A DNA stretch of 64,000 bases, taken from NCBI GenBank assembly GCA_951812315.1, contig CATOSA010000061.1, positions 26,722 to 90,721 of the forward strand, read 5' to 3'. Source of the stretch: an uncultured Burkholderiales bacterium. GTDB taxonomy: Bacteria > Pseudomonadota > Gammaproteobacteria > Burkholderiales > Eutrophovitaceae. Made by a program: the position numbers and the translations under genes. Positions 35,912 through 44,379 of this stretch are shown here, one piece after another. Each line of letters starts with the position of its first letter. Within the stretch, counting starts at the first letter, position 1. Below the pieces are notes generated by a model that worked only from the letters and a program-made list of their open reading frames with translations, was not told the DNA's origin and did no database searches.

Positions 35912-37240
35912 GTGACTGACAGAGCCTGGCTGATCATTTCGCACGCTTTCAACATGGATGGCCGTGCGGCCAGCCACACCATCACGGACAAGATCCCGCA
36001 CTTGATTGCGAACGGCATCGAGCCAATCGTGTTGAGCGCAGTGACCGGGCGGCGCGACACGGATGTTGAGCATCATCAACTATTGCCGGTCTCGCCCGCA
36101 GGTCTTCGCTTCGACATTCGATACATTCTGCGGCGGCGTATTTCGAGCAAGCCCTTATACAACCTGATGGTGGGTTTGATGACACTGTTGATGCTGCCGT
36201 TTTATGTTCTCGAGAAGATCTGCATCCGCCTCGAGCCGCAGTGGTCCTGGTTCATTCCAGCCTATTTTTCCGGTGCCAGGATTATTCGCTCCCGCAAGCC
36301 CGCAGTCATTTATTCAACCGGCGGTGCCAATTCGGCGCACCTGGCGGGCTATCTGCTCGCCAGACGCTACCGCCTGCCCTGGATTGCGGAAGTACATGAT
36401 CCGATGATCTTCGCATCGTATGAGCGTTCATGGATGGCATATCGCTTTGCAGCGTGGCTGGAGGGCAAGATCTGTCGCTATGCGGACGTTCCTTTCTGGT
36501 TCGTGGAGACTGCTCTTGCGCGCGCACGGCAACGGCATCCGGAAATGGGCGATCGCGGGCGTGTGTTGATCCCGGGTGCTGACCGGCCAGCTTTTGGAAA
36601 GGTGGCTTACGAGCGGGGAAACAAGATGGTGATCGGGCATTTCGGTTCGCTGTCGGTTACGCGCAATCTCGAATGTTTTCTGGAGGCAATGGGCCGGCTG
36701 ATCGAACGCCGTCCTGAAGCGCGCGAGATGGTGTGCCTCGAGGTATATGGCAGTGGTGCCGATTCTATATCAGCGGCAGCGATCGCGAGGTTTCCTGCCC
36801 CGGAAATGATTCGGCAGTTCGGGCGCATCGAACATGATCCGGAAACCGGCGAGAGCGGGCGTGAACGCGTGCTAAAGCGTATGAACACCGTTGACTGCCT
36901 GCTTCTTTTGCATGGAACAGAAGTGTTCTGTGAGGAGTACATTCCTTCAAAATTCTACGAATATATGTGGACCCAACGACCTATTCTCGGGTTGGTGTGG
37001 CGTAATCCGCATCTCGACCGGTTGTTGCGAGAAAACCACCACCTGGCAGTTGAGGCAGATGACGCAGAAGCGATAGTTTCCGCGCTGTCGGATTTGCTGG
37101 ATAGATGGGAAAACGATGACCTTGCAGACTCGGGGCGTGATTCGGCTTATACGGCACAGGCCGCAACAGAACGGTTGGTTGCTTGGGCGCGAGATGTTGA
37201 GGTGGGCAAATCCAGGGTGCAGAGCGCACCGCGCAAGTGA
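35912..37240 (+). CDS. Glycosyltransferase (GT4-like)
   Basis: 442 residues from GTG 35912, with GAGGG eight bases upstream; an in-frame TTG lies at 35906. AWLIISHAFNMDGRAASHTI starts the GT-B fold, VIYSTGGANSAHLAGYLLARRY and WIAEVHDPM are N-domain blocks, and MVIGHFGSLSVTRNLECFLEAM, FGRIEHDPETGES and YIPSKFYEYMWTQRPILG the donor-binding half. A hydrophobic stretch at LMVGLMTLLMLPFYVL suggests membrane association. It ends the main plus-strand run of the locus. Confidence 0.8.
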   Translation: MTDRAWLIISHAFNMDGRAASHTITDKIPHLIANGIEPIVLSAVTGRRDTDVEHHQLLPVSPAGLRFDIRYILRRRISSKPLYNLMVGLMTLLMLPFYVLEKICIRLEPQWSWFIPAYFSGARIIRSRKPAVIYSTGGANSAHLAGYLLARRYRLPWIAEVHDPMIFASYERSWMAYRFAAWLEGKICRYADVPFWFVETALARARQRHPEMGDRGRVLIPGADRPAFGKVAYERGNKMVIGHFGSLSVTRNLECFLEAMGRLIERRPEAREMVCLEVYGSGADSISAAAIARFPAPEMIRQFGRIEHDPETGESGRERVLKRMNTVDCLLLLHGTEVFCEEYIPSKFYEYMWTQRPILGLVWRNPHLDRLLRENHHLAVEADDAEAIVSALSDLLDRWENDDLADSGRDSAYTAQAATERLVAWARDVEVGKSRVQSAPRK

Positions 37241-37684
37241 TGTCTTCCGGAGTCAGTTGCAAAAAGCACATGCCTGCATTTTGTTGCGGCCACCGGGACC
37301 TCGCCCTTGATGATGCTGATTTCCCCGGAACAGATCAACACTAGAAAAGTGCTCGACTTTTCAGGGCGCGCAGATTGCCTGATTATTTGAGCGTGCGAAC
37401 AATCGAAAGTGGCGTTGTCGCATGAGTCAGGCGCGACCTGCAGCGAGGCTTAAGATCAAACTCGGGCGGATACGTAACGAAGCATGAGATGAAATCTCGC
37501 CATCTTTTGCGCCATTAATCGTTACTTACTACATCAGCTTTGCGCACAGGTCTCCTACCGACGAGGCTTGGGAAGATTCGGGTTTCCGGCGGAATTCGCC
37601 ATCGCTCCCGACCCGGGAAAGTTCTTGGGAGAATTGACTAATGAAATGGTCCTTGGTTCCACATGACTATAGGAGTGAGTGGCA
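37241..37684. other. 444-base gap without a gene; composition change
   Basis: I see no gene here. The stretch marks the left edge of an AT-richer block that runs to about 39.9 kb. Only small hairpins are visible (for example GAGAT/ATCTC at 37486-37498). AGGAG at 37671-37675 is the ribosome-binding site of the next gene. Confidence 0.5.
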
Positions 37685-38653
37685 ATGCGTCTGCCGATAA
37701 TTTTTTCACACTATGAGGTCAGCGATTACTTGTTTCAAACATTGCAATGCGCGACGTTGACGAATTCCTCCTCTAGAAGAGTTTTGCTAGGTGATCGTAG
37801 TAATCGCTCGTTAGCTGAAGATGCTGGATGGGAACATGTTGACGAAGACAAGATTCGGTCAGCGCTTCGTAGTGATTTTCTTGAACACTTTCAGGAGATT
37901 TCTGGAAAAGATCACCAGAATTTCAAGAATGGCTCAAGTTGGTTACGTTATGTCTCGGAGCGTTGGTTTATCGTAGAAGGATTTTGCAGGCAAAACGGTA
38001 TTGATCGCTTTTGGCATTTCGATTCAGATACGATGATCGTCGAAGATCTTTCAAAAATAGAAAACAAACTGGTTTCAATGAATATTACGCACACGACACA
38101 GAGTTTTGGTTGCGCGCTAAGCGGATACATAACCATTGACATGCTGACCGAGTATTGTCGGTTCATGGTATCGATATACCGTGATGAGGACAAAGCTCCA
38201 TTTAGAAAGTCTGAAAGAGACCGCGTAGATCGTTTGGAGCCCGGTGGCGCGCTAACTGAGATAATTGCCTATATTGAGTTTGACAAGGAACGAAAACTGA
38301 ATGCGCCGCATCTTGAACGTGTCCTTGAAGGTTGGTGGTTTGATGATTGCATATGCCAGTCTCATGGTCTTGAAATGACGAGAATGAATTTCGTGGGAAG
38401 GCTTGTAAAAGAAGTCGAGTTTGATGGAAATGGCTTTTATGGAATAAGAGACGGGAAGCGGGAAAAATTCGCGACAATTAATTGTTCGTGGGTCCCAAAT
38501 GGAATATTTGCATTCATTCTTCGATGCGTTGAGTCGCGGTCGGAAGGAAAATTGGTTCCGCGCTCATTGTCGCGCCAGTGGCTTGGTCTGCGTCATTTTA
38601 TCTTGGCAGGAGGTAGACGACTTTGTATTTATCTGAAACTCATCGAACAATGA
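37685..38653 (+). CDS. Putative glycosyltransferase with DxD motif
   Basis: 322 residues from ATG 37685, placed 9 bases after AGGAG. The centre reads IDRFWHFDSDTMIVED, a DxD nucleotide-sugar motif within a GT-A-like strand, and the N-terminus LPIIFSHYEVSDYLFQTLQ fits a sugar-transferase fold; SFGCALSGYITIDML and LEGWWFDDCICQ follow. I know no named family for it. Base composition is visibly more AT-rich than the genes to its left, indicating separate acquisition (inference). Confidence 0.6.
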   Translation: MRLPIIFSHYEVSDYLFQTLQCATLTNSSSRRVLLGDRSNRSLAEDAGWEHVDEDKIRSALRSDFLEHFQEISGKDHQNFKNGSSWLRYVSERWFIVEGFCRQNGIDRFWHFDSDTMIVEDLSKIENKLVSMNITHTTQSFGCALSGYITIDMLTEYCRFMVSIYRDEDKAPFRKSERDRVDRLEPGGALTEIIAYIEFDKERKLNAPHLERVLEGWWFDDCICQSHGLEMTRMNFVGRLVKEVEFDGNGFYGIRDGKREKFATINCSWVPNGIFAFILRCVESRSEGKLVPRSLSRQWLGLRHFILAGGRRLCIYLKLIEQ

Positions 38654-38723
38654 AGGCTGGATGCTTGATCCGCGGTGGGCTCACTTTACAAACTGCTTTC
38701 TTACGTGATTGTTTATAGCAACT

Positions 38724-39068
38724 TCAAATATGGTTCTTCACTTTGCGGCGTTCAATCAAGTGCGCACGTACACGCTGTTGCGGTCGGGCATTTACTTTGA
38801 TCATCGTTTTGCTCGAATCTGGGCGGTGCAAGTAACTCGTCCGTCTGCCCAGACCGCGGTTCACGTTTCCGACGACAATCTTTGCAAGCGCGGTGCGATG
38901 CCGTTCTTGACCCGTCAGTCGCTCCAGGTTTGCCTTGATTTGCATCGGATTTTCTGACAACGGACGTGGACGGAGATGGGGTTTGCGAGTACGTATGTGG
39001 CGACTCATCGCGATGGAAAATCCCAGGAAATCAAAGCTAGTTTCAGGGGTGTCCACGATGAGCGTCAT
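38724..39068 (-). pseudogene. Group II intron reverse transcriptase/maturase, C-terminal fragment
   Basis: The 114-residue frame reads FDFLGFSIAMSR, then a run ending in KANLERLTGQERHR, ALAKIVVGNVNRGLG and RVRAHLIERRKVKN, the order of the late RT/thumb and maturase (X) domain of group II intron proteins: the FDFLGF block, the helix with LT, the N-x-x-L-x-GW-like region (here degraded to NRGLGRRTSYL) and the RLR-RR-K tail. The upstream RT domain and the HNH end are absent, so it is a dead remnant. It lies in the AT-rich patch between two glycosyltransferase-like genes. Confidence 0.75.
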
Positions 39069-39125
39069 TGTCTCGTCAGATTGTATTGAACCGAACGTGC
39101 CCGAAGAGCGCTACCCAAACCCGAG

Positions 39126-39878
39126 ATGCAACAGTTACCTCCAGTGCTTCTGACGTCCAGTGTGATCGCGATGGATCATTCGGTGGCACTTCGCGACCCT
39201 GGCCAACGGATTGGCTACACGCTCGAGTCGATTGAACAGTGGTTGGAGGTGGATGCCGGACTTCGTCTGGTAATTTGCGATGGGTCTGGTTACGATTTTT
39301 CCGAAATCGTCGAAAGCAAATTTCCGAACCGCTCGATTGAATGTCTTCACTTCGAGAATGACCAGCAGCTGGTCGAACGTCATGGAAAAGGATTCGGTGA
39401 GGGCGAAATTATCAAGCACGCTCTCGCTCATTCCCGTTCTTTGAAAAATGCGGACTGGTTTGCCAAGTGCACGGCCAAACTGTGGGTCGACAATTTCGGG
39501 CAGTGCCTTAGTGAGTGGAACGACTTTTTTCTATGTAAAGCCTTCTTTTCAGATGTATTCAGCTTAAAGAAAACAAAGCTTGAATATGTTGACACCCGCT
39601 TTTATCTGGCAAACAAGGATGTTTATTCGAATTATTTTTTGGAGGCTCATTCAGATGTTGGCGGTCCAGGCGGATTGAGCATCGAAGACAAATTCAAGAA
39701 AGTTCTCTTACAGAACGATATGAAAAAAGTATTGTTCAAGTCACCGCTGGTCATCTCCGGCGTTGGCGGGGGATCAGGTAAGTACTACAAGAGTAATTTG
39801 AAGCGGCGGATCAAGGAGTCTTTGCGATCCAGAATGGTCCGGTCCAATCCATCCTTCAGCCGACTGTTCAATTCGTGA
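39126..39878 (+). CDS. Putative glycosyltransferase-like protein, unknown family
   Basis: 250 residues from ATG 39126. LVICDGSGYDFSEIV resembles a nucleotide-binding strand-loop, and GEGEIIKHALAHSRSLKNADWFAKCTAKLWV a helical acceptor region seen in small capsule or LPS transferases that lack a canonical DxD. The C-terminus is strongly basic (SNLKRRIKESLRSRM). I cannot name the family. It is AT-richer than the locus average. A short GC hairpin (CCCC/GGGG, 39884-39896) followed by TTT lies just after the stop, between this gene and the convergent polymerase. Confidence 0.5.
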   Translation: MQQLPPVLLTSSVIAMDHSVALRDPGQRIGYTLESIEQWLEVDAGLRLVICDGSGYDFSEIVESKFPNRSIECLHFENDQQLVERHGKGFGEGEIIKHALAHSRSLKNADWFAKCTAKLWVDNFGQCLSEWNDFFLCKAFFSDVFSLKKTKLEYVDTRFYLANKDVYSNYFLEAHSDVGGPGGLSIEDKFKKVLLQNDMKKVLFKSPLVISGVGGGSGKYYKSNLKRRIKESLRSRMVRSNPSFSRLFNS

Positions 39879-39914
39879 GTCCCCGCAATGGGGCAGCTTT
39901 AAATAGCGGATACG

Positions 39915-41312
39915 CTACCCGGAACCAGCTTGATTGGAAACAGGTGTGTCGCTCGCCAGCTTTTTAGAACTGGCGATGAAGCCATACAGAAAAGTGACCG
40001 TAAATATTTGCATCTCCAGCATCTGGTCTCTTTGAGTCGCATCAATGAAAGCCCGAAGTATCCAGATCGTGGAGGTGACGAAGAGGGCTACCGCAAACGG
40101 TCTGAGTTGGTCATTTTCCTTTATGTTCCTGATCCCCAGAGCAGCAAAATTGAGCAAAACCAGCAAATAAAGGATTGCACCCGGGATTCCGATCGCCAGC
40201 GCGGTATTAATCCAGCCGTTATGTGCATTTCGAAGAAAAATCGCTGGTTCGCAAATTCTCGAGATTGCGATTGCATAAGCGTCTTTCGATTGGTCAATGC
40301 CCATTGGATTGGCCCTCGCTAACTGTAGCGCTGCCCTGGCGGTCACTACTCTCGCGCCATCTTGTCGTTCCTGAATGCTCGTCAACGCTTGCAAAATCTC
40401 CGGCGTAATGACTTGTCCTTCTGCTTCCAGCGATTCCCGAAGCACGCCTACACCGTTGCAAATGATTTCCAGGGAATCCCCTCGCATGCCCATTTCGACG
40501 CGGGAGGTAACGCCCGTCCATCTGGTCGGGTCAGCTGCAGCACCGAACTTGGCAACGGCAATCAACACCAACACTATTGCGAGAAGTCCGATGATTGGCC
40601 CTTTTGCGCCGACTTTGCTGCGGAACTTTATTGCCAGATCGACAAGAAACACGAAGAGCAGAAGTATCAAGACGGTGGCGGTGCCTGCGCGACTGGTGGC
40701 AATGAGTGGTGACGCGATGCAAGCCGTTATCAAGAAAAGAGCGAGCGCCTTTTCAAACTTGCTTATTGCCTGGTAGAGAAGGAATACACTTGAAAAGATG
40801 GTTGCAGGAATTGCTGCGTAGGCCAGATCGCCATGCGTACCAGTAACGCTTTTGGTTCCGGACAATCCAAAGTAACCCCATGGAATTCCTCCCCTGCTGA
40901 GGCCCTCCGGTATTGACAAGACCAAATGAATCAAAAGGGGAGTAGCGAATGCAATGGCCAGAAAAAGCAGCAACGTTCTTGACCGATTCTTGAGGATCAA
41001 CAAGCCCGAGCCGGCCCCGACTACAGAATACAGAATGAATTTCAGCCATTCCGAAGTGAAGTTGCCTAGCGCTGAATCAAAGTCAATCGAGAAGAAGAGC
41101 AGATGAATAATCAGGTACGCAAACAGCCCCAGCAGGATCAGGTTGCTTCTGAAGAAGAGTTTCCAGTCAGGGTTTGAGACTACGACGATGATCAACAGCA
41201 GTCCGGCCAACAGATATCGCGCGGCAATGGTATGCGGTATATTCCAGAGTGAAATGAATCCAAACATGGATAAGAGAATCGCTGCGTTCTGGAAGCGGCC
41301 GATCGTTGACAT
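39915..41312 (-). CDS. O-antigen polymerase/ligase-type membrane protein (Wzy_C superfamily)
   Basis: 465 residues with about ten to twelve hydrophobic helices. The large periplasmic loop near residues 265-375 contains TSRVEMGMRGDSLEI and FLRNAHNGWINTALAIGIPG, the NAHN-x-x-(L/I) motif typical of O-antigen ligases and Wzy polymerases. It lies on the minus strand inside a plus-strand locus and has its own promoter by necessity. Either polymerisation of repeat units or ligation to lipid A-core or protein is possible; sequence does not separate them. Confidence 0.83.
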   Translation of the reverse strand: MSTIGRFQNAAILLSMFGFISLWNIPHTIAARYLLAGLLLIIVVVSNPDWKLFFRSNLILLGLFAYLIIHLLFFSIDFDSALGNFTSEWLKFILYSVVGAGSGLLILKNRSRTLLLFLAIAFATPLLIHLVLSIPEGLSRGGIPWGYFGLSGTKSVTGTHGDLAYAAIPATIFSSVFLLYQAISKFEKALALFLITACIASPLIATSRAGTATVLILLLFVFLVDLAIKFRSKVGAKGPIIGLLAIVLVLIAVAKFGAAADPTRWTGVTSRVEMGMRGDSLEIICNGVGVLRESLEAEGQVITPEILQALTSIQERQDGARVVTARAALQLARANPMGIDQSKDAYAIAISRICEPAIFLRNAHNGWINTALAIGIPGAILYLLVLLNFAALGIRNIKENDQLRPFAVALFVTSTIWILRAFIDATQRDQMLEMQIFTVTFLYGFIASSKKLASDTPVSNQAGSG

Positions 41313-41691
41313 ATTCTGTGGTTCTATCGAGAAGCGAGGTTGGAGATCGAGGAATTATTCGCTAGCGGCGGGAGAGGAAAGCCTCAAAATCGTTGTCCAT
41401 TCTCCCTGCGGGGAATTCAATTGTTAGTCGCAGCGAATTATAAGCCGGTGCGTAGGCGCTATTCATTCAGGTTCGGCGCAATTTCGGGACCGTCGTTCGT
41501 TGCGCGGTATTCCCCTGATTTTTGTTTTCGGTTTGTCTCTCAGGAATGCCGTCGCTGTCATTCCGCTATTGAGCATTTTTGCCGGGGACGAGGTGCGGCA
41601 ATGGAAAAAACAAGGTCGAGACGTTACGGCAGAATCCGGCTCCTTCATTGGTGTGCGATTGCGGCACGTGGCTGTCGACGAACTGAAATCG

Positions 41692-42573
41692 ATGGGTGAT
41701 CTCGTTCTTTTCTGCAAGTCTTTCCGCGATGACGTGAAGCGCGCGCGACAGCTCGCGCAAAGTATCGAGCAATACAATGCTGATGGATTGCCGTTCTACA
41801 TGGCGGTTCCGGCAGGGGACATGGCGTTGTTCCGTGAGCATTGCGCGGACCTTGCGATCAATTTCCTGACCGATGACGAGATCGTGGCCGCCAATCCGGG
41901 GCTTGACAGTCAAGCCTTCGCCGAACTTCCGGGCGGGGTCGCACAACAGGTCGTTAAATCGGAGTTCTGGCGACTCGGGTTGGCCGAGAATTATGTATGT
42001 CTGGACAGCGACTGTTATTTTCTGCGGCCATTTCGGAAGAGTGATTTTCTGGCGCCAGACGGCAGTGCTTATACGGTCATGCACGAAGCCAAGGAATTGC
42101 TGCACTTTGCGAAGGTCGCCGGACTTTCGAAGGTAGAACGAAACCGGTCGCGCGAAGGTGAGGAGATCATGGGCTTGTTTGAAAGAACCGGACGGTTCTG
42201 GGATTTCGGTCCAATTCCTGTGGTTTGGAATGCCAGTGTGTGGCGCGACCTTGATGAAAAGTATCTTAAACCGCGCGGATTGACATTTATCGATGCGCTT
42301 CGCCAGCATCCGGGTGAACTGCGTTGGTACGGTGAAGCGTTGCTTGCGTTTCGGAGCATTCCATTGTGGCCGGTAGAACCGCTTTTTCGTTGCTATCACT
42401 ACGAAGAGCAGTACTATTTCTGGCGTAAGGCAGACGAGACGGAGGAAAAGATCGCCGAGAATTACCTCGGCGTATGCATGCAGTCCAATTGGGACAAGCG
42501 TCTTGATCTGGTAAAACGGTTTCGCTTTAGCAAATTTCGGCGCCGAATCAAACGAGCAATCACGGGGATATGA
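41692..42573 (+). CDS. DUF6492-type glycosyltransferase-like protein
   Basis: About 293 residues if ATG 41692 is used; the frame is open further upstream to 41500, but that part has no coding look. GDLVLFCKSFRDDVKRARQLAQS and GLPFYMAVPAGDMALF are the opening of a GT-A-like fold, QQVVKSEFWRLGLAENYVCLDSDCYFL contains the DSD metal motif, and FDFGP-type (WDFGPIPVVWNASVW) and LRWYGEALLAF follow. The blocks match the DUF6492 group of putative glycosyltransferases. Start uncertain. Confidence 0.65.
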   Translation: MGDLVLFCKSFRDDVKRARQLAQSIEQYNADGLPFYMAVPAGDMALFREHCADLAINFLTDDEIVAANPGLDSQAFAELPGGVAQQVVKSEFWRLGLAENYVCLDSDCYFLRPFRKSDFLAPDGSAYTVMHEAKELLHFAKVAGLSKVERNRSREGEEIMGLFERTGRFWDFGPIPVVWNASVWRDLDEKYLKPRGLTFIDALRQHPGELRWYGEALLAFRSIPLWPVEPLFRCYHYEEQYYFWRKADETEEKIAENYLGVCMQSNWDKRLDLVKRFRFSKFRRRIKRAITGI

Positions 42574-42687
42574 CCGCATGCTGAGTTGGGAAGACAGGGT
42601 AGTCGATCGGCGAACGTACGCGCATGTTTCCGCCTGCCGGCACGCAAACCGAATGTGTTGCGTAGAAAGAAGCGAGGGAGTTCGAGC

Positions 42688-43491
42688 ATGAGCACTGGCA
42701 ATACCGCCGAGCATTGGGGGCGTCTGTAGACCGACGCGCCCAAACGGCTCAAGGAGCTGAAATTCAGCGTTGAGAAAGCGGAGAAGAGCGTTGCCTGGTT
42801 ATCCGTGAAAGAATCGCTCGGCGACGTAGACATTGGTTCTTTGAACACGGTTGAAATCGGTGCCGGTGCCGGCACGATTAGCGCAGTATTTGCGCGACAC
42901 AACGCGAATGTAATTGTGCTTGACTATTCACAGGAGGCCCTGGATACAAGTGCCGCGTTGTTCCAGGAACTCGATCTGGCGCAGGAGTCATTGTTGTCTG
43001 ACGCGTTGCAGTTGCCGGAATCGCTGATTCGAAAGTTTGACGTTTCGATGTCGTTCGGGCTTGCAGAGCATTTTGAAGGCGGCGACAGGGCCAGGATCGT
43101 CAAAGCGCACTTCGATTTGCTACGCCCGGGCGGGCTTGCGATTGTGTCCGTCCCAAACCGGTATTGCTGGCCTTACCGTTTTTGGAAGGCTCGCCGCGAA
43201 CTCTTTGGAAGCTGGCAATTCGGACTGGAAATGCCGTTCAGCAGAAACGAACTTGCGCGAATCTGCCGTGAAATTGGCGTCGATGAGTTCGACATAGTTG
43301 GCTCGCCGTTTTCATCATCGTTGGACTTCCTGATCCCGATCGGGCGGTGGAAAAAGTCTCTCGAAAAGCGAATTCTCAAGGACAAGCGCTTCGACCCCAA
43401 ACGCATTAGTCAGGAACGGTCCGGTATGCTCGGTGCGTATCTGGGATACGCTCTTGTGTTGGTAGCCCGCAAACCCCTGCACGAAGCTTAG
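42688..43491 (+). pseudogene. SAM-dependent methyltransferase interrupted by an in-frame TAG
   Basis: From ATG 42688 the frame reads MSTGNTAEHWGRL, then TAG at 42727-42729, then TDAPKRLKELKFSVEKAEK and continues in the same frame through the whole methyltransferase to 43491. HWGRL*TDAPKR suggests a Trp codon TGG turned into TAG. The core is intact: TVEIGAGAGTISAVF, VIVLDYSQEALD, FDVSMSFGLAEHF and GGLAIVSVPNRY. A GTG at 42805 could restart translation to give a 228-residue protein holding the full SAM-binding core, so function may persist. Confidence 0.7.
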
Positions 43492-43563
43492 TGACAAGCC
43501 AGATTCAAATTTCGAGTTCATCATGAGGGTCACATTGCCGGGACGATTTTGAAGCCAATCGAT

Positions 43564-44316
43564 ATGAGCGTTTCCGTTGTAGTGATCACGAAGAACGAGG
43601 AGGCCTCGATTCGACGCTGTCTCGATTCGGTCGTATGGGCAGACGAAGTGATCGTGCTCGATTCCGGCAGTACTGACAGAACAGTTGCGATTGCCCGCGA
43701 GATGGGTGCCAAAGTGACGGTTTCGGATCGCTGGCCAGGATTTGGTCCACAGAAAAACCGGGCACTGGAACTGGCGACCGGAGACTGGATTTTCTCGCTT
43801 GACGCGGACGAATGGGTCACGCCGGAACTCGGCGAAGAGATACGCTCGATAATTGCCGGCAGCGCTGAATCTGATGCTTATCGTTTGCCACGATCGTCCA
43901 GTTTCTGCGGACGCTTCATGCGCCATTCGGGCTGGTGGCCGGATTATGTTGTGCGCCTGTTCCGGCGTGGTCGCGCGCGCTTCTCGGATGATATTGTTCA
44001 CGAGAGAACACTGACTGATGGCGCCGTCGGCACGCTGCGCAATTCCCTGATGCACGAGACCTATGTCAGTCTCGATGACATGCAGGAAAAGTTCAATCGA
44101 TACTCGTCGTTGGGCGCCCAGGCGCTGCACGCGCGCGGCGCGCGCGGAGGTCTTGTCAAGGGGCTGCTGCACGGATTCGCGGCATTTGTGCGTACCTACC
44201 TGTTGCGGCGCGGATTCCTGGACGGACGCGAGGGATTCATGCTTGCTGTCGCAAATGCAGAAGTTGCCTATTACAAGTATGTGAAGCTGTTGCTTCTAAA
44301 CTCACCGCGCAGTTGA
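43564..44316 (+). CDS. WaaE/KdtX-like glycosyltransferase family 2
   Basis: 250 residues from ATG 43564 (TTG 43549 in frame is an alternative). VSVVVITKNEEASIRRCL, EVIVLDSGSTDRTVAIA, GFGPQKNRALELATGDWIFSLDADEW and the LFRRGRARFSDDIVHE block are the WaaE/LpsE signature of LPS inner-core glucosyl- or galactosyltransferases. It precedes a GT9 heptosyltransferase-like gene, consistent with a core-oligosaccharide pair. The stop codon lies in the first unit of a 17-base tandem repeat. Confidence 0.85.
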   Translation: MSVSVVVITKNEEASIRRCLDSVVWADEVIVLDSGSTDRTVAIAREMGAKVTVSDRWPGFGPQKNRALELATGDWIFSLDADEWVTPELGEEIRSIIAGSAESDAYRLPRSSSFCGRFMRHSGWWPDYVVRLFRRGRARFSDDIVHERTLTDGAVGTLRNSLMHETYVSLDDMQEKFNRYSSLGAQALHARGARGGLVKGLLHGFAAFVRTYLLRRGFLDGREGFMLAVANAEVAYYKYVKLLLLNSPRS

Positions 44317-44379
44317 GTTCGACGCGCGTTGAGTTCGACCCACAATTGAGTTCGATGCACGAATGAGTTCGATTCACAA
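44313..44379 (+). repeat. Four tandem repeats of 16-17 bases between stop and start codons
   Basis: Units begin at 44313, 44329, 44346 and 44363; the shared core is (T/A)TGAGTTCGA followed by a variable (C/T)NCNCNN tail. The first unit contains the upstream TGA stop and the next gene's ATGAG start at 44380 continues the period, so the array fills the whole junction. Confidence 0.85.

Noticed and set aside
37391..37410. GTGCGA at 37393 as a group II intron 5' boundary
   Set aside because: It points along the plus strand, whereas the intron protein remnant nearby is on the minus strand, and no domain V hairpin was found.
41566..42714. Long minus-strand open frame (382 codons) opposite the DUF6492-type gene
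   Set aside because: It is the antisense of a gene with clear DSD and family motifs on the plus strand and shows no domain of its own.
44313..44379. CRISPR-like array
   Set aside because: The units are contiguous 16-17-base tandem copies with no spacers and no cas genes near.
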